Source of the DNA: Gnetum montanum
Taxonomy: Eukaryota; Streptophyta; Gnetopsida; Gnetales; Gnetaceae
Direction: 5' to 3'
Length of the DNA: 47,159 nt
NCBI GenBank assembly: GCA_015680685.1
Contig: MNCI01011451.1
Span: 234,010 to 281,168 of the forward strand
The position numbers and the translations under genes were made by a program. Shown in pieces: positions 35,981 through 46,654 of this stretch (positions are counted from its first letter, which is position 1; every line of letters starts with the position of its first letter). The notes beneath the pieces are model-generated. The model was not told the DNA's origin. It did no database searches and saw only the letters and a program-made list of their open reading frames with translations.

Positions 35981-37120
35981 ATTACTAAATTTTGCTAGTT
36001 ATGGGTTTTGATCCTCCAATTTCATTAGAGATCATCCCTTCCTCTTGTTCATTGGATCTCCATGCTTTTCTATTCCACAAATTATACTTACTAGGCTTTT
36101 CTTGACAAGACCAAGTAGCCATGTTATTTTGCTCTAATGACAATTGATAATAAGTTTGTTCATGCCCACACATTTTATAGCAAAATTATATGGTATCTCT
36201 AATTTAGATTGTATATTCAAATCTGGTGTTGTTTCTCCATTTAGATGTTACCAAACTTGTGAAATCATCCTCTTGTGAACTCTCTTCCAAATCTTCATCA
36301 TTGTGCATTGTTTGAGACATTTCCAAATCTTCACAAGACCTTATACCTAATGGATTTCTACACATCTTCTCAAAGAAATAAGTTAGTAAATGAACCTCAA
36401 TTTTTATGTCTGAGAGTTTCCTTTTTAAGGAAGAGAATATAGTATAGAGTTTAGAAATTTCATCTTATTTCTTATCCATATTTCTTTTCATTGTTTGCAC
36501 AAGGTATTAAAATAAATAATTTCTTTGTGCATCTCACTATAACTATCTTTGATATTATCTTTAGATTCTTCAAAGTATTCTGTAAAATTTTCAAGTGTAA
36601 GAGCCATGCAAATGAGATGTGAGTTTATAATAGTATCATCTGTTTCCTCCTCACTTTGTTCCTCATCCTAACTTAAGCATACATTTTTCTTTTTCATTTT
36701 AGCTTTGGATGGGTCCTTCTTTTGAAACCTACCAACACTTGAACATTTAAAGGCCACATGGCCTCAACCACCACAAATCCAAAACTCTAAAGATGATGCA
36801 TCAAGATTAGATTTTTTGAAATTATTACCTCTTTCCTTACCTTTAATGTTGGATTGGTTAAAGTTATTTTCTTTTCACACTAGGAATCTTTGAACTCTCC
36901 TTGATAAGAGAGCTAATTCATCTTCACTATTTGCTTCATGCTCAAATGGCTTCTTCTCCTTTGATTGCACATTCACACATGAGACTCATTTTATAAATTT
37001 TGAAAGCACTTTGAAGCTCTTTGAATTTTAGAGCTGAGAAATCCATGATCTCTTCCATGGTTGTAACTTTTGGTCTAAACTCTAGCTACAAAGCTCTAAT
37101 CATTTTATTGATGACATTAC
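35981..37120 (-). pseudogene. Copia Gag, zinc knuckle and C-terminal part (decayed)
   Basis: A knuckle remnant at 36743-36775 reads ICGG.GHVAFKC: the CX4HX4C spacing is kept, but the first Cys has become Phe and one residue is a stop. It is followed by a KKDPSKAKMKKK basic patch, an acidic DEEQSEEETDD stretch and MALTLENFTEYFEESKD, a layout common in plant copia Gag. The N-terminal half lies beyond copy C at 44108-44610. Confidence 0.6.
37116..37120 (+). repeat. Target-site duplication of copy C (left)
   Basis: ATTAC, repeated at 44103-44107 directly beyond the other LTR. Confidence 0.85.
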
Positions 37121-37940
37121 TAATGAGTGGCGAGGTACCCCTACACTCAACCATACGAATACGAGCATCTCACGCACGATCCAGTCAAACTCCAAGGACT
37201 AAGTGCTTACGTGCCCTAATGGAACACTTAGGGTTAATCAATCGTTGTCTTCCCAAACTTGTATTGTCATAGTTGTATGGTTAAGTAAGTTTGAGGTATG
37301 TGATTTTTATACTTTTTATCTTTTTAATGTCTTATGCTAATAGGAAGGTGAAGAGAACTAAATGATTAACTTTTGCTAACTATTTAGTAACTAATTTCTA
37401 ACTATTCCTAACACCAGTATTCATTCCCACTTGCCGCACACATTCTGAACCAGTGTAGTGTTGCTGGGATTACTAGACGCTAATCGTTACTGGGTTACCA
37501 AGCGCTACACACATGCTCGAAGCAATTGTACTGAGTGTACTTAACTAGGAGAGTCAAGGGTTGAGAGAGAGATTAATTAACCAAGAAAGCATTTAAACAT
37601 TCAATAATAATTAATTACTATTTAGCTTAGTTTGTATGATGTAAGGTTTATCATAAAGTTCATCTTTATTGCCATACACAAATGTTTGCTCAGGTACAAT
37701 TTGCTTGAATAAAAATCCATTCACTTTAAGACTCCTACTATAGGCACAGGGAAATTATTCTAACTTTGGAATGGTAAAACTGCAAGAGTTTAGCTAAGGG
37801 TTGAGACTCACTCCTGAAACAAGAGAAGCCACCTCTTATTTTTAGAAATTGAGGCAAGATGCGATATTGCGGGGCAGATGCGATATCGCATACGCGATAT
37901 CACTTACGCGATATCCCGTATGCGATATTGCGGCTCATCA
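37121..37940 (-). repeat. 3' LTR of copy C
   Basis: 820 bp. The outer end is mutated (TAATGA for TGATGA in plus orientation). U3 carries GCGATATCGCATACGCGATA and related palindromes (37859-37933). The TATA box is mutated (TTATTTTTAG in plus orientation). Confidence 0.9.
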
Positions 37941-37956
37941 TACCCCGATGACTAAA
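37941..37956 (-). other. 3' polypurine tract of copy C
   Basis: In element orientation, TTTAGTCATCGGGGTA abuts the LTR start TGATGA; one G of the tract has become C. Confidence 0.7.
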
Positions 37957-39695
37957 TCAAAACTCATCCTCGAGTTCCGTACAAAATATTAGGAAGGTAT
38001 GGGATTATTGGCTTGAATGACACGAATGGTGAATGGGATGACATGTGAATGGATCAAGCATTACAATACATGACAATATTAGTGTTCATGACTACAAGAA
38101 TGAACACTATACACATTTGACATCCAGCCGTATTTGGCATCTAAGAAAGAAGAGAGAGAAAAAGAAGATGTGTTGCTATCGATGCCAAGATTGTGCCTTC
38201 TGTTATCCATTCATGGCCGCAACATCAATCTTGTTCCTTGCATGATTGTTCAAGTACCAGTCCATCCTAAGTGTTTCCTCTAGCTCTAGTCCATTGTTGT
38301 ATGATTGCTATCTGTACACATAACATAGTCTCATATTAGCATGGATAGTTAAATCACAATGTAATTGATACCTTGCCTCGTGGTACAGTCTATTAGCTGA
38401 GTTGTGATATGGCTAATACGGAGTCTAGAGATATAACACTGGTGACTACCCAAGGTGTAGGGGTTAGGAGAAAATTTTAAAAATTGGACCAAGACCCCCA
38501 TGACTAAGAATGATCCTCTGGTAGCGATAGAATGGAAAAATTAAGGAATAAGAAAGATGGATAAAAAGAAATAATGACAACACTAATAAAATGGATGTCA
38601 TAGGTGGAAATGAAGAAAATAAATGTTGATTGCAGTAGTGTTTAAGGGAAAAAAGTTAACTGATGCACCAATTAGGAATGCCAATGGGTCCTCCCCAAAG
38701 TAGGCTCATGCCCTTAATGCCCTAACAATCCCACATTCAAAGAGCCTATAAGCTCTGGAAATGTCATTTGGAAGCAAGAGTTAAAGTCTTAACCACAAGA
38801 TTTTACCAACAAGAACACAATGCATTAACCAAAATATAGACTACTGATACAGCCAGAAATGAGGTGGAGAATGGAGAAAGAATGATGAGGAGAAGAGGAT
38901 GGAATGGAGTCCTAAGTACCATGTGGTGTACAACCCTTTGTGTATTTATGGTTAATGTGACTTAGTAGATCTCATTCCAAGTCTAGCCTCAAACAATCCA
39001 CATTCAGCGACTTTGCATTAATACACTTGGCCAACCCATCCACTTGAAGTAACAAGAATGTTTTTGCTAAAGAGTCACCACCATTCTGAAGGAACGAGAA
39101 AGGAAGGAGTAGGAAGTGAGAGAGGGCCTTAGTTAGAGGGAACATGTTTGTTTAGTTCCATAACTAGTGCTTGTAGCCTAGATGATTATTTGGTCTAAGG
39201 GATGTGCTTTGAATTCTCACTTTTTTTTTTGTTTTGTTTTTGTTTTTGTTTTTTGTTTTTTTTTTGCATGAGAATCACACCATGCAAAGACTTATTATTT
39301 TTATTAGCTCATCTTCCTGATAATGGAGCAACATAAGAATGGTAAGGAAAATCCAAGAAGAAAACATTCAAGCACCCAAGAGAATGGCCAGCACAAATGC
39401 ATCAAATCACCTTAAAGTCACACCCTTTTCAATCCTTGAGTCCTTCCTCAGTTTGAGAAATGTCTAGTCACCAATTCGTTGATAGTTCTATTATTTAAAG
39501 AAAGGGATTGTATAGTTCCAAGCTAAGAGAGACCATAGAAATTCATGGATGCATGGATAACATGGACTCATTGCCTGTTATATCAAAAGAGCCATACCTT
39601 AGTATCCTCATTATAACTCCAAGGTAAAACCAAACATTAGCAATCAAATAGAATATAGTTCATACCACCATCAGGAGCACTTATTAGGTGACGAA
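37957..39695 (-). other. 3' untranslated region of copy C, coiled-coil ORF deleted
   Basis: Matches the spacers of copies A and B in blocks (GGCCCTCTCTCACTTCCT, GGGGAGGACCCA, AATCCCATACC before the PPT). It has neither the coiled-coil ORF nor GATATC modules. A third PPT-like tract (TTAGTCATGGGGGTCTT in element orientation) lies at 38491-38507. A T/G-rich simple repeat lies at 39220-39267. Confidence 0.55.
39220..39267 (+). repeat. Poly(T)/TTTTTG simple repeat
   Basis: T runs separated by single G bases, within the copy C spacer. Copy B has the complementary A-rich run at about 21395-21431. Confidence 0.85.
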
Positions 39696-39696
39696 T

Positions 39697-39975
39697 CTAA
39701 CAAAACAAACAACACACAAAGAAATGAAAGAGTATAAACAATGTTGCAAAACAAAAATAAGAAAAGTTAAAGAAATTTGTAAAAAAAAATGTGTAAAACG
39801 AAAACTTAAACAAAAGAACTGAGGGCCTCAATTGATCAGAATAGGTGACCATCTTCCCCATGACTAAATTGGAAGGGAGAGATCCGAAATAATGAGTAGG
39901 GTTATCTCTTCTCTGAGGTATTATGTGCATTGATCATTCTAGATTCATTGTAAGGGTTGGTCTGTTGCACATTGA
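39697..39975 (-). pseudogene. Pol C-terminal end fragment and inner PPT of copy C
   Basis: The minus-strand frame reads MHIIPQRRD and then SLPSNLVMGKM. Copy B has VQRIPQW and SPPSNSIMGEI at the pol end. The inner PPT (TTTAGTCATGGGGAAGAT in element orientation) is at 39851-39868. The upstream side is the deletion junction that removed RT to integrase. Confidence 0.55.
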
Positions 39976-40735
39976 CTAGTAATCTCTTATCGGAGTGCTT
40001 TTTGAATTTTCTAGGAGTCTCCAACTTCTCTTAATTGATGTTTTCAGGTTAAGGTTTGGAAGTTGGTGACACTCTTGCTCTAGTGCATCTATGCTTTTGA
40101 TGTAATCACAAGTTGTTCCCCCAGTCAGTTCCATGCATGTTCGTGAGTTTCTTTCTTGATTAGCTATTAACCATGGGGTGTGTTTTTGTTGTGTGGTTGC
40201 TACATACAGGCAATTTTGTATGTTAATTTCTTGTGCACACCTGTTGCATGCAGGCAATGCTGAACATTCATGTATGCAATCATACCCTATATCACTGTAT
40301 TTGATGCATGGAACCTTCTTCTTCTTGATCTTTCCAAAAGTGTTTTCCTTAGATATTTCTAGGGAAAGATCACGGATTCCTAGGCACGCATTTATGGTAC
40401 TTAGCCATGATCTTTCCATTATTATTGGGAAGTCCCATTTATCATTTTTTACTTGTATCACTAGGAAATCAGATGGGTATGACCACCCACACATAGTGGT
40501 AATGATGTCCTCCACCAGTCCCAAGGAGAATATTGGTCTTCCTTAATGAAGGCAGGTTTCAGGCTTTGTACATCTCTTGTAATATTAAGTTGACTCTAGA
40601 ACCTGAGTTTAGAAGAGCTTTACATGGTTCATTCCCGGTGACTTGGAGATAAATCAGGAGGCTTCTAGGATCAAAGAATTTCTTGGGAAGGTGGCCCACC
40701 TTAATCTAGTTAGTAACAGCATGTGTTAACATAAT
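39976..40735 (-). pseudogene. Aspartic protease region of copy C
   Basis: Reads LPKKFFDPRSLLIYL, then ALLNSGSRVNLIL, then after a frame break GLVEDIITTMCGWSYPSDFL, FPIIMERSWLSTINA and GIRDLSLEIS. NSG stands where retropepsins need D-S/T-G (Asn codon at 40607-40609), the same change as in copy B. The frame then runs into a linker that ends at the deletion junction. Confidence 0.7.
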
Positions 40736-41394
40736 TGTGTGCATTGAGCTCAGTTTTTGGTTTGAAGGCAGCTCTGAAGCCTTATTTGATGCAGAGGTGT
40801 TCAGAGGTTCAACTGCTTGTGGTTGTGAGGGCTTGGTTGGACTATTGGTTCTGAAGAAAGGTATTCTCTTCACACAGTTGTTAGAACTAGTAGTGGGTTG
40901 AAGATTCACAACCCTCGTGACATTGTGTTGTTGTGCTTGAGTAGGAAGTTTCCCTTGCATTGCTAGAGTGTGTGGTAATGGAGCAATAGGTGTGAGAGTT
41001 GTAGATGGATTTGGAGGATGGTACGTCAGTGTGTTATCTTCCCTAGGAGAGGGAGTTCTATAATACTCCCAAGCTTGGTAGTGACGTTGTGATGTAATGT
41101 GACCAACAGAGTCACATGGAGAGATTGGCTGCTGCACGTAGTAGCCATATGGATTCGGTTGCTAGTAGGGGTATTATTGCCTTGGTGGTGGCATCCCCCA
41201 TGACTATGGGTATTTCCATTATTGGTGTTTTTAATAGGTTGTGGTGGGGTTCCACTTGGATAATATGTTGAAGGTTGGTTGAACTGCCTTGGGTTACCTT
41301 GGGGATAAGGTAACCATCGGGGTGCTTGCCGTTTGTTAAGTTGTGGGTTGAGTGCATATACCCTAGACTCTTGTAGATGTGAGATTACTGGGAA

Positions 41395-41430
41395 ACAACC
41401 CTTAGGATGATCGTATTGGCATATCTCACA
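41395..41430 (-). other. Shortened CCHC zinc knuckle (CX2CX3HX3C), copy C
   Basis: CEICQYDHPKGC, followed by FP. It has the same unusual spacing as copy B. Confidence 0.8.
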
Positions 41431-41552
41431 TCTATTGTCATTGTCTGTATCTGAATCCATAACCTCTTTGGTGATGGCCATTTTACCCTTACCTTTGTTA
41501 TGTGCATTGCCCACTTCTCTCTTTTTCTTTTTTTCATAGTCACTACCTCGCT

Positions 41553-41807
41553 CCCTAGATTCCTCTACAATTTTAAGGATAGTTTCAAATCTACTATCTA
41601 GGGAGTCCCAAATNAGATCCTTCTCTCTGAAAAAGGGAAGAGATTCTGTGAGGAAGAGGAAGAGTCACCACTCGAAGAGATGGTGAATAGGAAAACTTTG
41701 CCATTCCAAAAGTTAACAACTGAAGTATTGGCAAAGGTAGACCAAATTTGGGACTCCCTAGATAGTAGATTTGAAACTATCCTTAAAATTGTAGAGGAAT
41801 CTAGGGN
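41553..41807. other. Assembly artefact: inverted gag segment flanked by single Ns
   Basis: The 61 bp at 41553-41613, ending at the N at 41614, is an exact inverted copy of 41746-41806, ending at the N at 41807. The 192 bp between the Ns encode gag on the plus strand (EEEEESPLEEMVNRKTLPFQ), although the element runs on the minus strand. The pattern fits a short contig placed backwards in a scaffold gap, with its overlap left in. Confidence 0.85.
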
Positions 41808-43280
41808 GTTGCGAATAACCATGGCCCGAGAAATGATGTAATAGTGCATAATAATAGCCCATGGCAGCATCCAAGGATTCATGATTTCCTTGCTTCCATC
41901 CTTGGATTTGTTTTTGCAGGTTAGACACTCGGGAGTACGTTTGGTACTTATCATTAAACAGTTCTAACATCGTACTTCACCTCCAAATGGATTTCGGCTC
42001 TAAGGATGGGTACCAGTTTTCTGCTTCTTTCACTAGTGTCCTTGGGAACAAATTTAGTTTTTGCCACTTTTTTTCCATGTTCTGCAAGAAACATGCATCG
42101 TGGAATGCTTGTAAGTGATTTTGAGGATCAGCATTATATCCCCCCTCAAACCTTGGGATGTTATTCATGTCTAACCTCTTGATCCTACTATCTTTTTGGT
42201 GCCTTGTGGGGATTCTCACAGCCTCTGTGATATCTAACATGCTTTTAGTTGTGAGTAGGGGTTCTTAATGATCATCTTGTTCATAGTGTCTATGGTGTCT
42301 ACGTGGTTCCCTACTCTCCCTTCTTCCATGCCTTAATTCCTTAGAATGCCCTCATCCTCATTCTCGACCATCTCGTTAGTGTTTTTCACTTTGTTTACCT
42401 TTATCCTCATAGCTAGTTTCCTTATGGTTGCATCTAAATATAGAAGGAGAGGGTGAATGTGATGATGAAGGTGAAGAAGAAGGAGAACCATTGTCATGAT
42501 GGTGTTTTCTACCTTCTCTTTTGTGGTCCCAGCCATGATCGTGATCACGATCAAAACATTTGTCCTTATCATGTGTTTGTGTTCCCTCATTGAACACTTT
42601 GTGTTCATGGGGATCAGAACCAGGGTTGTGAACTATGAAGTGTAGTTTTTGATACACCACCTATTGACCATCATTAGGAGAAGGAACATCATTTAGTGGA
42701 GAACCTGTTGAAGCAGGTTCACCACCCTTAGTTTTGCTCAATACATGCGGAGCATTATGGGGTCATTTACCCTTCGAGGATGTATGATATCTCTCCTATT
42801 GCAAGTACCTTTGACATTGCACTTATATGGGATGGTAGTCCCTTGTGTCATGATCACATGCAACATATTCTGCATACAAATATGGCATGCCTATTAGTGA
42901 AAGAGCACAAAGGAGCATGTTGGGGATTGATCGATCTGGAGGTAACACAATGTTACCTTCCAAGTCTCTCCAACGCAGTTGTTCATCTTGATGGAGAATA
43001 AAGGCAAAGTCAAGTAGATACTCATCGTGATGAATATATACCACATGGAATTTTTGAGGAACTAGCGGATCTTAGTTACGTGTGTTGTGCCACCGACTGT
43101 CTCTTGTGTTAGTCCTAGGCGGTGAAATGCTCTTATGTGGAGAAGAAGACATTTTGTCCTACTTGATGTGTGATTTTACTAGTGTCTTATCTTTCCTTGA
43201 TTAACCCTAAAGGGTTTGTTCTAGTGTCCCAATGATATGGATGATTTCTTATGTTCTACATAGCGCAAAAACAACTAAGT

Positions 43281-43298
43281 TCCTGGCAACGGTGCCAA
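43281..43298 (-). other. Primer binding site of copy C (tRNA-Asp type)
   Basis: In element orientation TTGGCACCGTTGCCAGGA follows the LTR end TCATCA directly. It differs little from TGGCGCCGTTGCCGGGGA, the tRNA-Asp primer site typical of Athila/Tat elements. Confidence 0.85.
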
Positions 43299-44102
43299 TG
43301 ATGAGTGGCGAGGTACCCCTACACTCAACCATATGAATATGAGCATCTCACACATGATCCGGTTGAACTCCAAGGACTAAGTGCTTACGCATCCTGATGG
43401 AACACTCAGGGTTAATCAATCTTTGTCTTCCCAAACTTACTTGTATTGTCATGGTTGTATGGTTAAGTAAGTTTGAGGTATGTGATTTTTATACTTTTTA
43501 TCTTTTTAATGTCTTATGCTAATAGGAAGGTGAAGAGAACTAAATGACTAACTTTCGCTAACTATTCACTAACTAAGTTCTAATCGTTCCTAACACCAGT
43601 ATTCGTTCCCACTTGCCGCACACATCCTGAACCAGTGTAGTGTTGCTGGGATTATCAAACGCTAATCATTAGTGGGTTACCAAGCACTACACATGCTCGA
43701 AGCTTATTGAGTGTACTTAACTAGGAGAGTCAAGGGTTGAGAGAGAGATTAATTAACTAAGAAATCATTTAAACATTCAACAATAATTAATTACTATTTA
43801 GCTTAGTTCGTATGCTGCAAGGTTTATCATAAAGTTTGTCTTTATTGCCGTACACAAATGTGTGCTCAGGTACAATTTGCTCAAATAAAGATCCGTTCAC
43901 TTTAAGACTCCTACTATGGGCACAGGGAAATTATTCTAACTTTGGAATGGTAAAACTACAAGATTTTAGCTAAGGGTTGAGACTTGCTCCTGAAACAAGG
44001 GAAGATGCCTCTTATTTATAGAAATTTAGGTAGGATGCGATATCACGTACACGATATCGTGGGGCGGATGCGATATCGTGTACGCGATATCATGGCTCAT
44101 CA
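43299..44102 (-). repeat. 5' LTR of copy C
   Basis: 804 bp, TGATGA...TCATCA in either reading. U3 palindromes are at 44037-44094 (GCGATATCACGTACACGATA and then ATCGTGTACGCGATATC). The TATA box is at 44013-44020 (minus strand TATAAATA). Confidence 0.9.
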
Positions 44103-44107
44103 ATTAC
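44103..44107 (+). repeat. Target-site duplication of copy C (right)
   Basis: ATTAC, matching 37116-37120. Confidence 0.85.
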
Positions 44108-44610
44108 TTTTAGGTAAATCTTTTTCCATCTCTTTGATAACTACAACTAAATCATTAGCTCTTGAAAAATAATCCTTGATTTTCTCTTCTTCTTTCATTT
44201 TAAGTTTATTATACTTACTTTGTAATACTAGAATCTTAGATTACTTAGTACTAGATGTTCATATGTAGCTTCTAGAGTTTTCCAAATTTCTTTTGTAGTT
44301 TTGCACCCCAGGTACTCTATTGAACTTAGATTTACTTAAAGCACAATAAAGATAATTTTTTTGAATCAAACATAAACTTATCTTTTTTCTTTTAAGTCCA
44401 TTTTTTCCTTGACTTTGTGATTCTTATGGTGTTGTTGATAGGTGATGTGTATCCCTCTAGGATGGATTCTCAAACTTCAAACTCCATAGATTCAAAGAAT
44501 CATTGCATTCTAGCCTTCTATTATGTAAATTCAATCCCATTAAACATTGGTGGCTTGGTGTATGATGTTCCTTCTATCATTCACTCTTAAGATGTTAAGC
44601 TTTAAAATCA
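44108..44610 (-). pseudogene. Copia Gag, N-terminal part (decayed)
   Basis: The minus-strand translation shows FFESMEFEV, then ESILEGYTSPINNT, and further on KTTKEIWKTLEATYEHLV. This is the standard order of the copia Gag (UBN2-like) domain. It joins the knuckle-containing part on the far side of copy C once the insertion and one TSD are removed. Confidence 0.65.
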
Positions 44611-44616
44611 AGAGTA

Positions 44617-44634
44617 CCAAACTCTAATATCACT
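44617..44634 (-). other. Primer binding site of copia copy D (tRNA-Met-i type)
   Basis: In element orientation, AGTGATATTAGAGTTTGG directly follows the LTR end. It is a transition-mutated form of TGGTATCAGAGCTTGG. Confidence 0.7.
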
Positions 44635-45365
44635 TGAGGACTGAGAACTTAGAAGGGGGATGAATAAGTTTCCCAATTTGAACAACCAAAACCACACACA
44701 AATTTACATCGTTCCCAAACTTTGATACTTTCATACTTAGAGGGTAGAATCCTTGCACAGCTTCAGACTTTGATCCTTCAAAAATGTGGTTTCAAGGACA
44801 TCACAACCTTTACAAAGTTTCAAATCCATAAGGAGTGTCTTCTTGCAAGAAACACACTTTATCTCACAAGGTCCCAATAAGCTCAAAATGTCGTTTCAAG
44901 GATTCCATAACCTTTACAATGACATGAGCTCCATAACAGGGTGTTTTCTCTCAAGAAACACACTCAACTCCATAAGGTTCCAAGAAGCTTAACAGATGCC
45001 TTCTTGCAAGAAGCACATCAATATCGTAGGGCTTACAAAGGGAGAAATAAAATAAAGGAGAGAATGTAACTACACTTTACAAATTCCTTGCTTTAAGGAA
45101 CTCACAATACAAAATGGAATTCACAAAAGATAGATAATTGAAGGACAAATAAATTGACAAGATGTATATGATGAAAAAATATTGATATAAACAATGCTTG
45201 TTCTTTTCATGAAGATACCATTTCTTTTATAACCTTTATCCTTGTCACATAACCATTGGGATTCATGCAATGGCTAGAAAACAACTAGTTGGGATGTCCC
45301 ATTTGAGCTTAGGACATCTCACTAAATTTTTTGTGCTAGGGCATCTCACATGGGACATCCCAATA
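44635..45365 (-). repeat. 5' LTR of copia copy D (outer end missing)
   Basis: Homologous to 33075-about 33810 along its length, then similarity stops near 45365 after TGGGACATCCCAA. About 300 bp of U3, including the TG start, is missing, so no TSD can be read. Confidence 0.8.
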
Positions 45366-45652
45366 TCTTTTATTAAGTTAATTTTTTCAATGTTAATGAA
45401 TGTACATTTTCTCATTTATATTTTTCTCTAATAGATTTGATTTCTTTAGAATTACCCTATACTACTACAATCATGTTCAACCAATGTTTAAACTTTTTCT
45501 TCTTTTATTAATGTGAAAATTTCCATTACTTCTTAACATGTAGAATTACAAGCTTATAAGAAAAAAATTGTGGTGCCTTCTTCTAGTGATATTAATTCAA
45601 CTAGGACACTTGATTTTATTCTTCTTGTTGATGTATATAAGTCATTGGTTAT
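45366..45652 (+). pseudogene. Possible Ty1/copia pol fragment
   Basis: A short plus-strand frame reads VVPSSSDINSTRTL, then ILLVDVYKSL. It recalls the linker between integrase and RT in plant copia elements (Pro/Ser-rich, then L.D.Y). It is in the opposite orientation to copy D and abuts the LTR of copy E. The evidence is weak. Confidence 0.3.
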
Positions 45653-46638
45653 TGATGAGTGGCGAGGTACCCCTACACCCAACCATACGAAACGAGCATC
45701 GCACGTGCGATCCAGTCGAACTCCGCAGATGGTCTAGCTGTGGCAGCTAGATAGTTAGCCTTAGGTCGCAGTTCGCTGTCTTCCCACCTAGACTAGTTTT
45801 GCATATGTCACGTATGGTTTAGTCTAGATGAGGTGTATGATGTGTTCTAATTATATGCTACTCCTGATGGCAGTGGAAAAGAATATTAACTAATCTAAGC
45901 TAAGAGGAAAAGGGTAAGAAAATCTAATCTAGCCTAAGTGCAACGAGCAATCAATTCCTTGATCAACCATACACATCTTGGACTTCATGCACAACTACCA
46001 CTGGGACTACCAAGCATAGGCCTAGGTACGCCACTGGGATTACCAAGCACAGACCCCAAATACGCCACTGGGTTACCAAGTGTAGATCCCCCTACCTACA
46101 TCACTAGGCTACCAAGCAGTCACAGTTAAATGCTCGTAATCAAGTCGTACTCGTTCCGCTTCTAGGAGTTTAGGGTGAGAGACTAATCGCGATGAGTAAC
46201 CGATTCCTTAACTAGCCGTACACACCCGTAGATGCTCGTAGTTAAGTCGTACTCACATCGCGCTATGAAAGTAATAAATAACATTAAATAAATAACAATA
46301 AAATAAACTAAGTGAATGCTACAATGATGAAGTAATCTTGATCTTTATTGCTGGTCATGTGCGTGTCCAAGTACGGCACACTCAAATAAAGACACCGTAC
46401 AATTACATTCACCACATTGCGGGCAGACACGGGAAAAATTCTAACTCTGGAGAGATCAAACTGCCAGAGCTTCGCTACTCTAAAACTGGGATCCCCAAAC
46501 AAGGGAGAGCCACCTCTTATTTATAGACATGGCAGCGGACTGTGATATCGCGTACGCGATATCGTGGGGGATGCGATATCACGTCGGCTGCGATATCATG
46601 TACGCAATATTGCGGCCTGCGTGAACCGCGTCTCATCA
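45653..46638 (-). repeat. 3' LTR of copy E
   Basis: 986 bp, TGATGA...TCATCA. U3 holds an exact 20-bp palindrome GATATCGCGTACGCGATATC (46544-46563) plus further GATATC modules. The TATA box is at 46518-46525 (minus strand TATAAATA). R/U5 has four tandem CCACTGGG.(T)TACCAAGC units. Confidence 0.9.
45998..46117 (-). repeat. 33-36 bp tandem array in LTR E
   Basis: Four units start at 45998, 46031, 46065 and 46101, each beginning with (C/T)CACT(G/A)GG..TACCAAG. Copies A, B and C carry two or three units at the same place. Confidence 0.85.
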
Positions 46639-46654
46639 TACCCCCACGACTGAA
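46639..46654 (-). other. 3' polypurine tract of copy E
   Basis: In element orientation, TTCAGTCGTGGGGGTA abuts the LTR start TGATGA. Confidence 0.75.

Larger units (their letters stand above)
40706..43152 (-). pseudogene. gag of copy C (decayed, contains a mis-oriented segment)
   Basis: From the start: MSSSPHKSISPP, then FILHQDEQLRWRDLEGNIVL, RDYHPI, a His/Asp/Ser-rich stretch (HDHGWDHKREGRKHHHD), IKRLDMNNIPRFEGGYNADP, and WYPSLEPKSIW (retrotransposon Gag domain). The CX2CX3HX3C knuckle at 41395-41430 and a Pro/Gln/Thr-rich tail follow. The segment 41615-41806 is inverted relative to the rest. Gag is better preserved here than in copy B. Confidence 0.75.
37121..44102 (-). mobile_element. Ty3/gypsy copy C, internally deleted, inserted in copia copy D
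   Basis: A 6.98 kb minus-strand element of the same family as A, B and E, with two LTRs, TSD ATTAC, a good tRNA-Asp PBS, gag, protease, an inner PPT and a 3' PPT. RT, RNase H and integrase are missing (junction about 39960-39976), as is essentially all of the coiled-coil ORF. It therefore looks like a non-autonomous deletion derivative. The LTRs agree at roughly nine of ten positions in the part I compared, and most differences are transitions. Confidence 0.9.
33075..45365 (-). mobile_element. Ty1/copia retrotransposon copy D, interrupted by gypsy copy C
   Basis: A minus-strand copia element. The 3' LTR is at 33075-34117 with a PPT beside it. Internal DNA is 34118-37120 and 44103-44634. The 5' LTR (from 44635) is truncated near 45365. 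The primer site beside the 5' LTR is a mutated TGGTATCAGAGC (tRNA-Met-i type), typical of copia. Gag remains are found on both sides of copy C, which shows that C inserted into copia gag. No RT or integrase was recognised, so pol appears largely deleted or too decayed to read. Confidence 0.75.

Noticed and set aside
38445-38470. AGGTGTAGGGGTTAG resembling the LTR end GTGTAGGGGTACC
   Set aside because: The similarity is short and no LTR body adjoins it.
41598-41954. 118-codon minus-strand frame spanning the two N bases
   Set aside because: Runs through the mis-oriented segment, so its middle is antisense gag.
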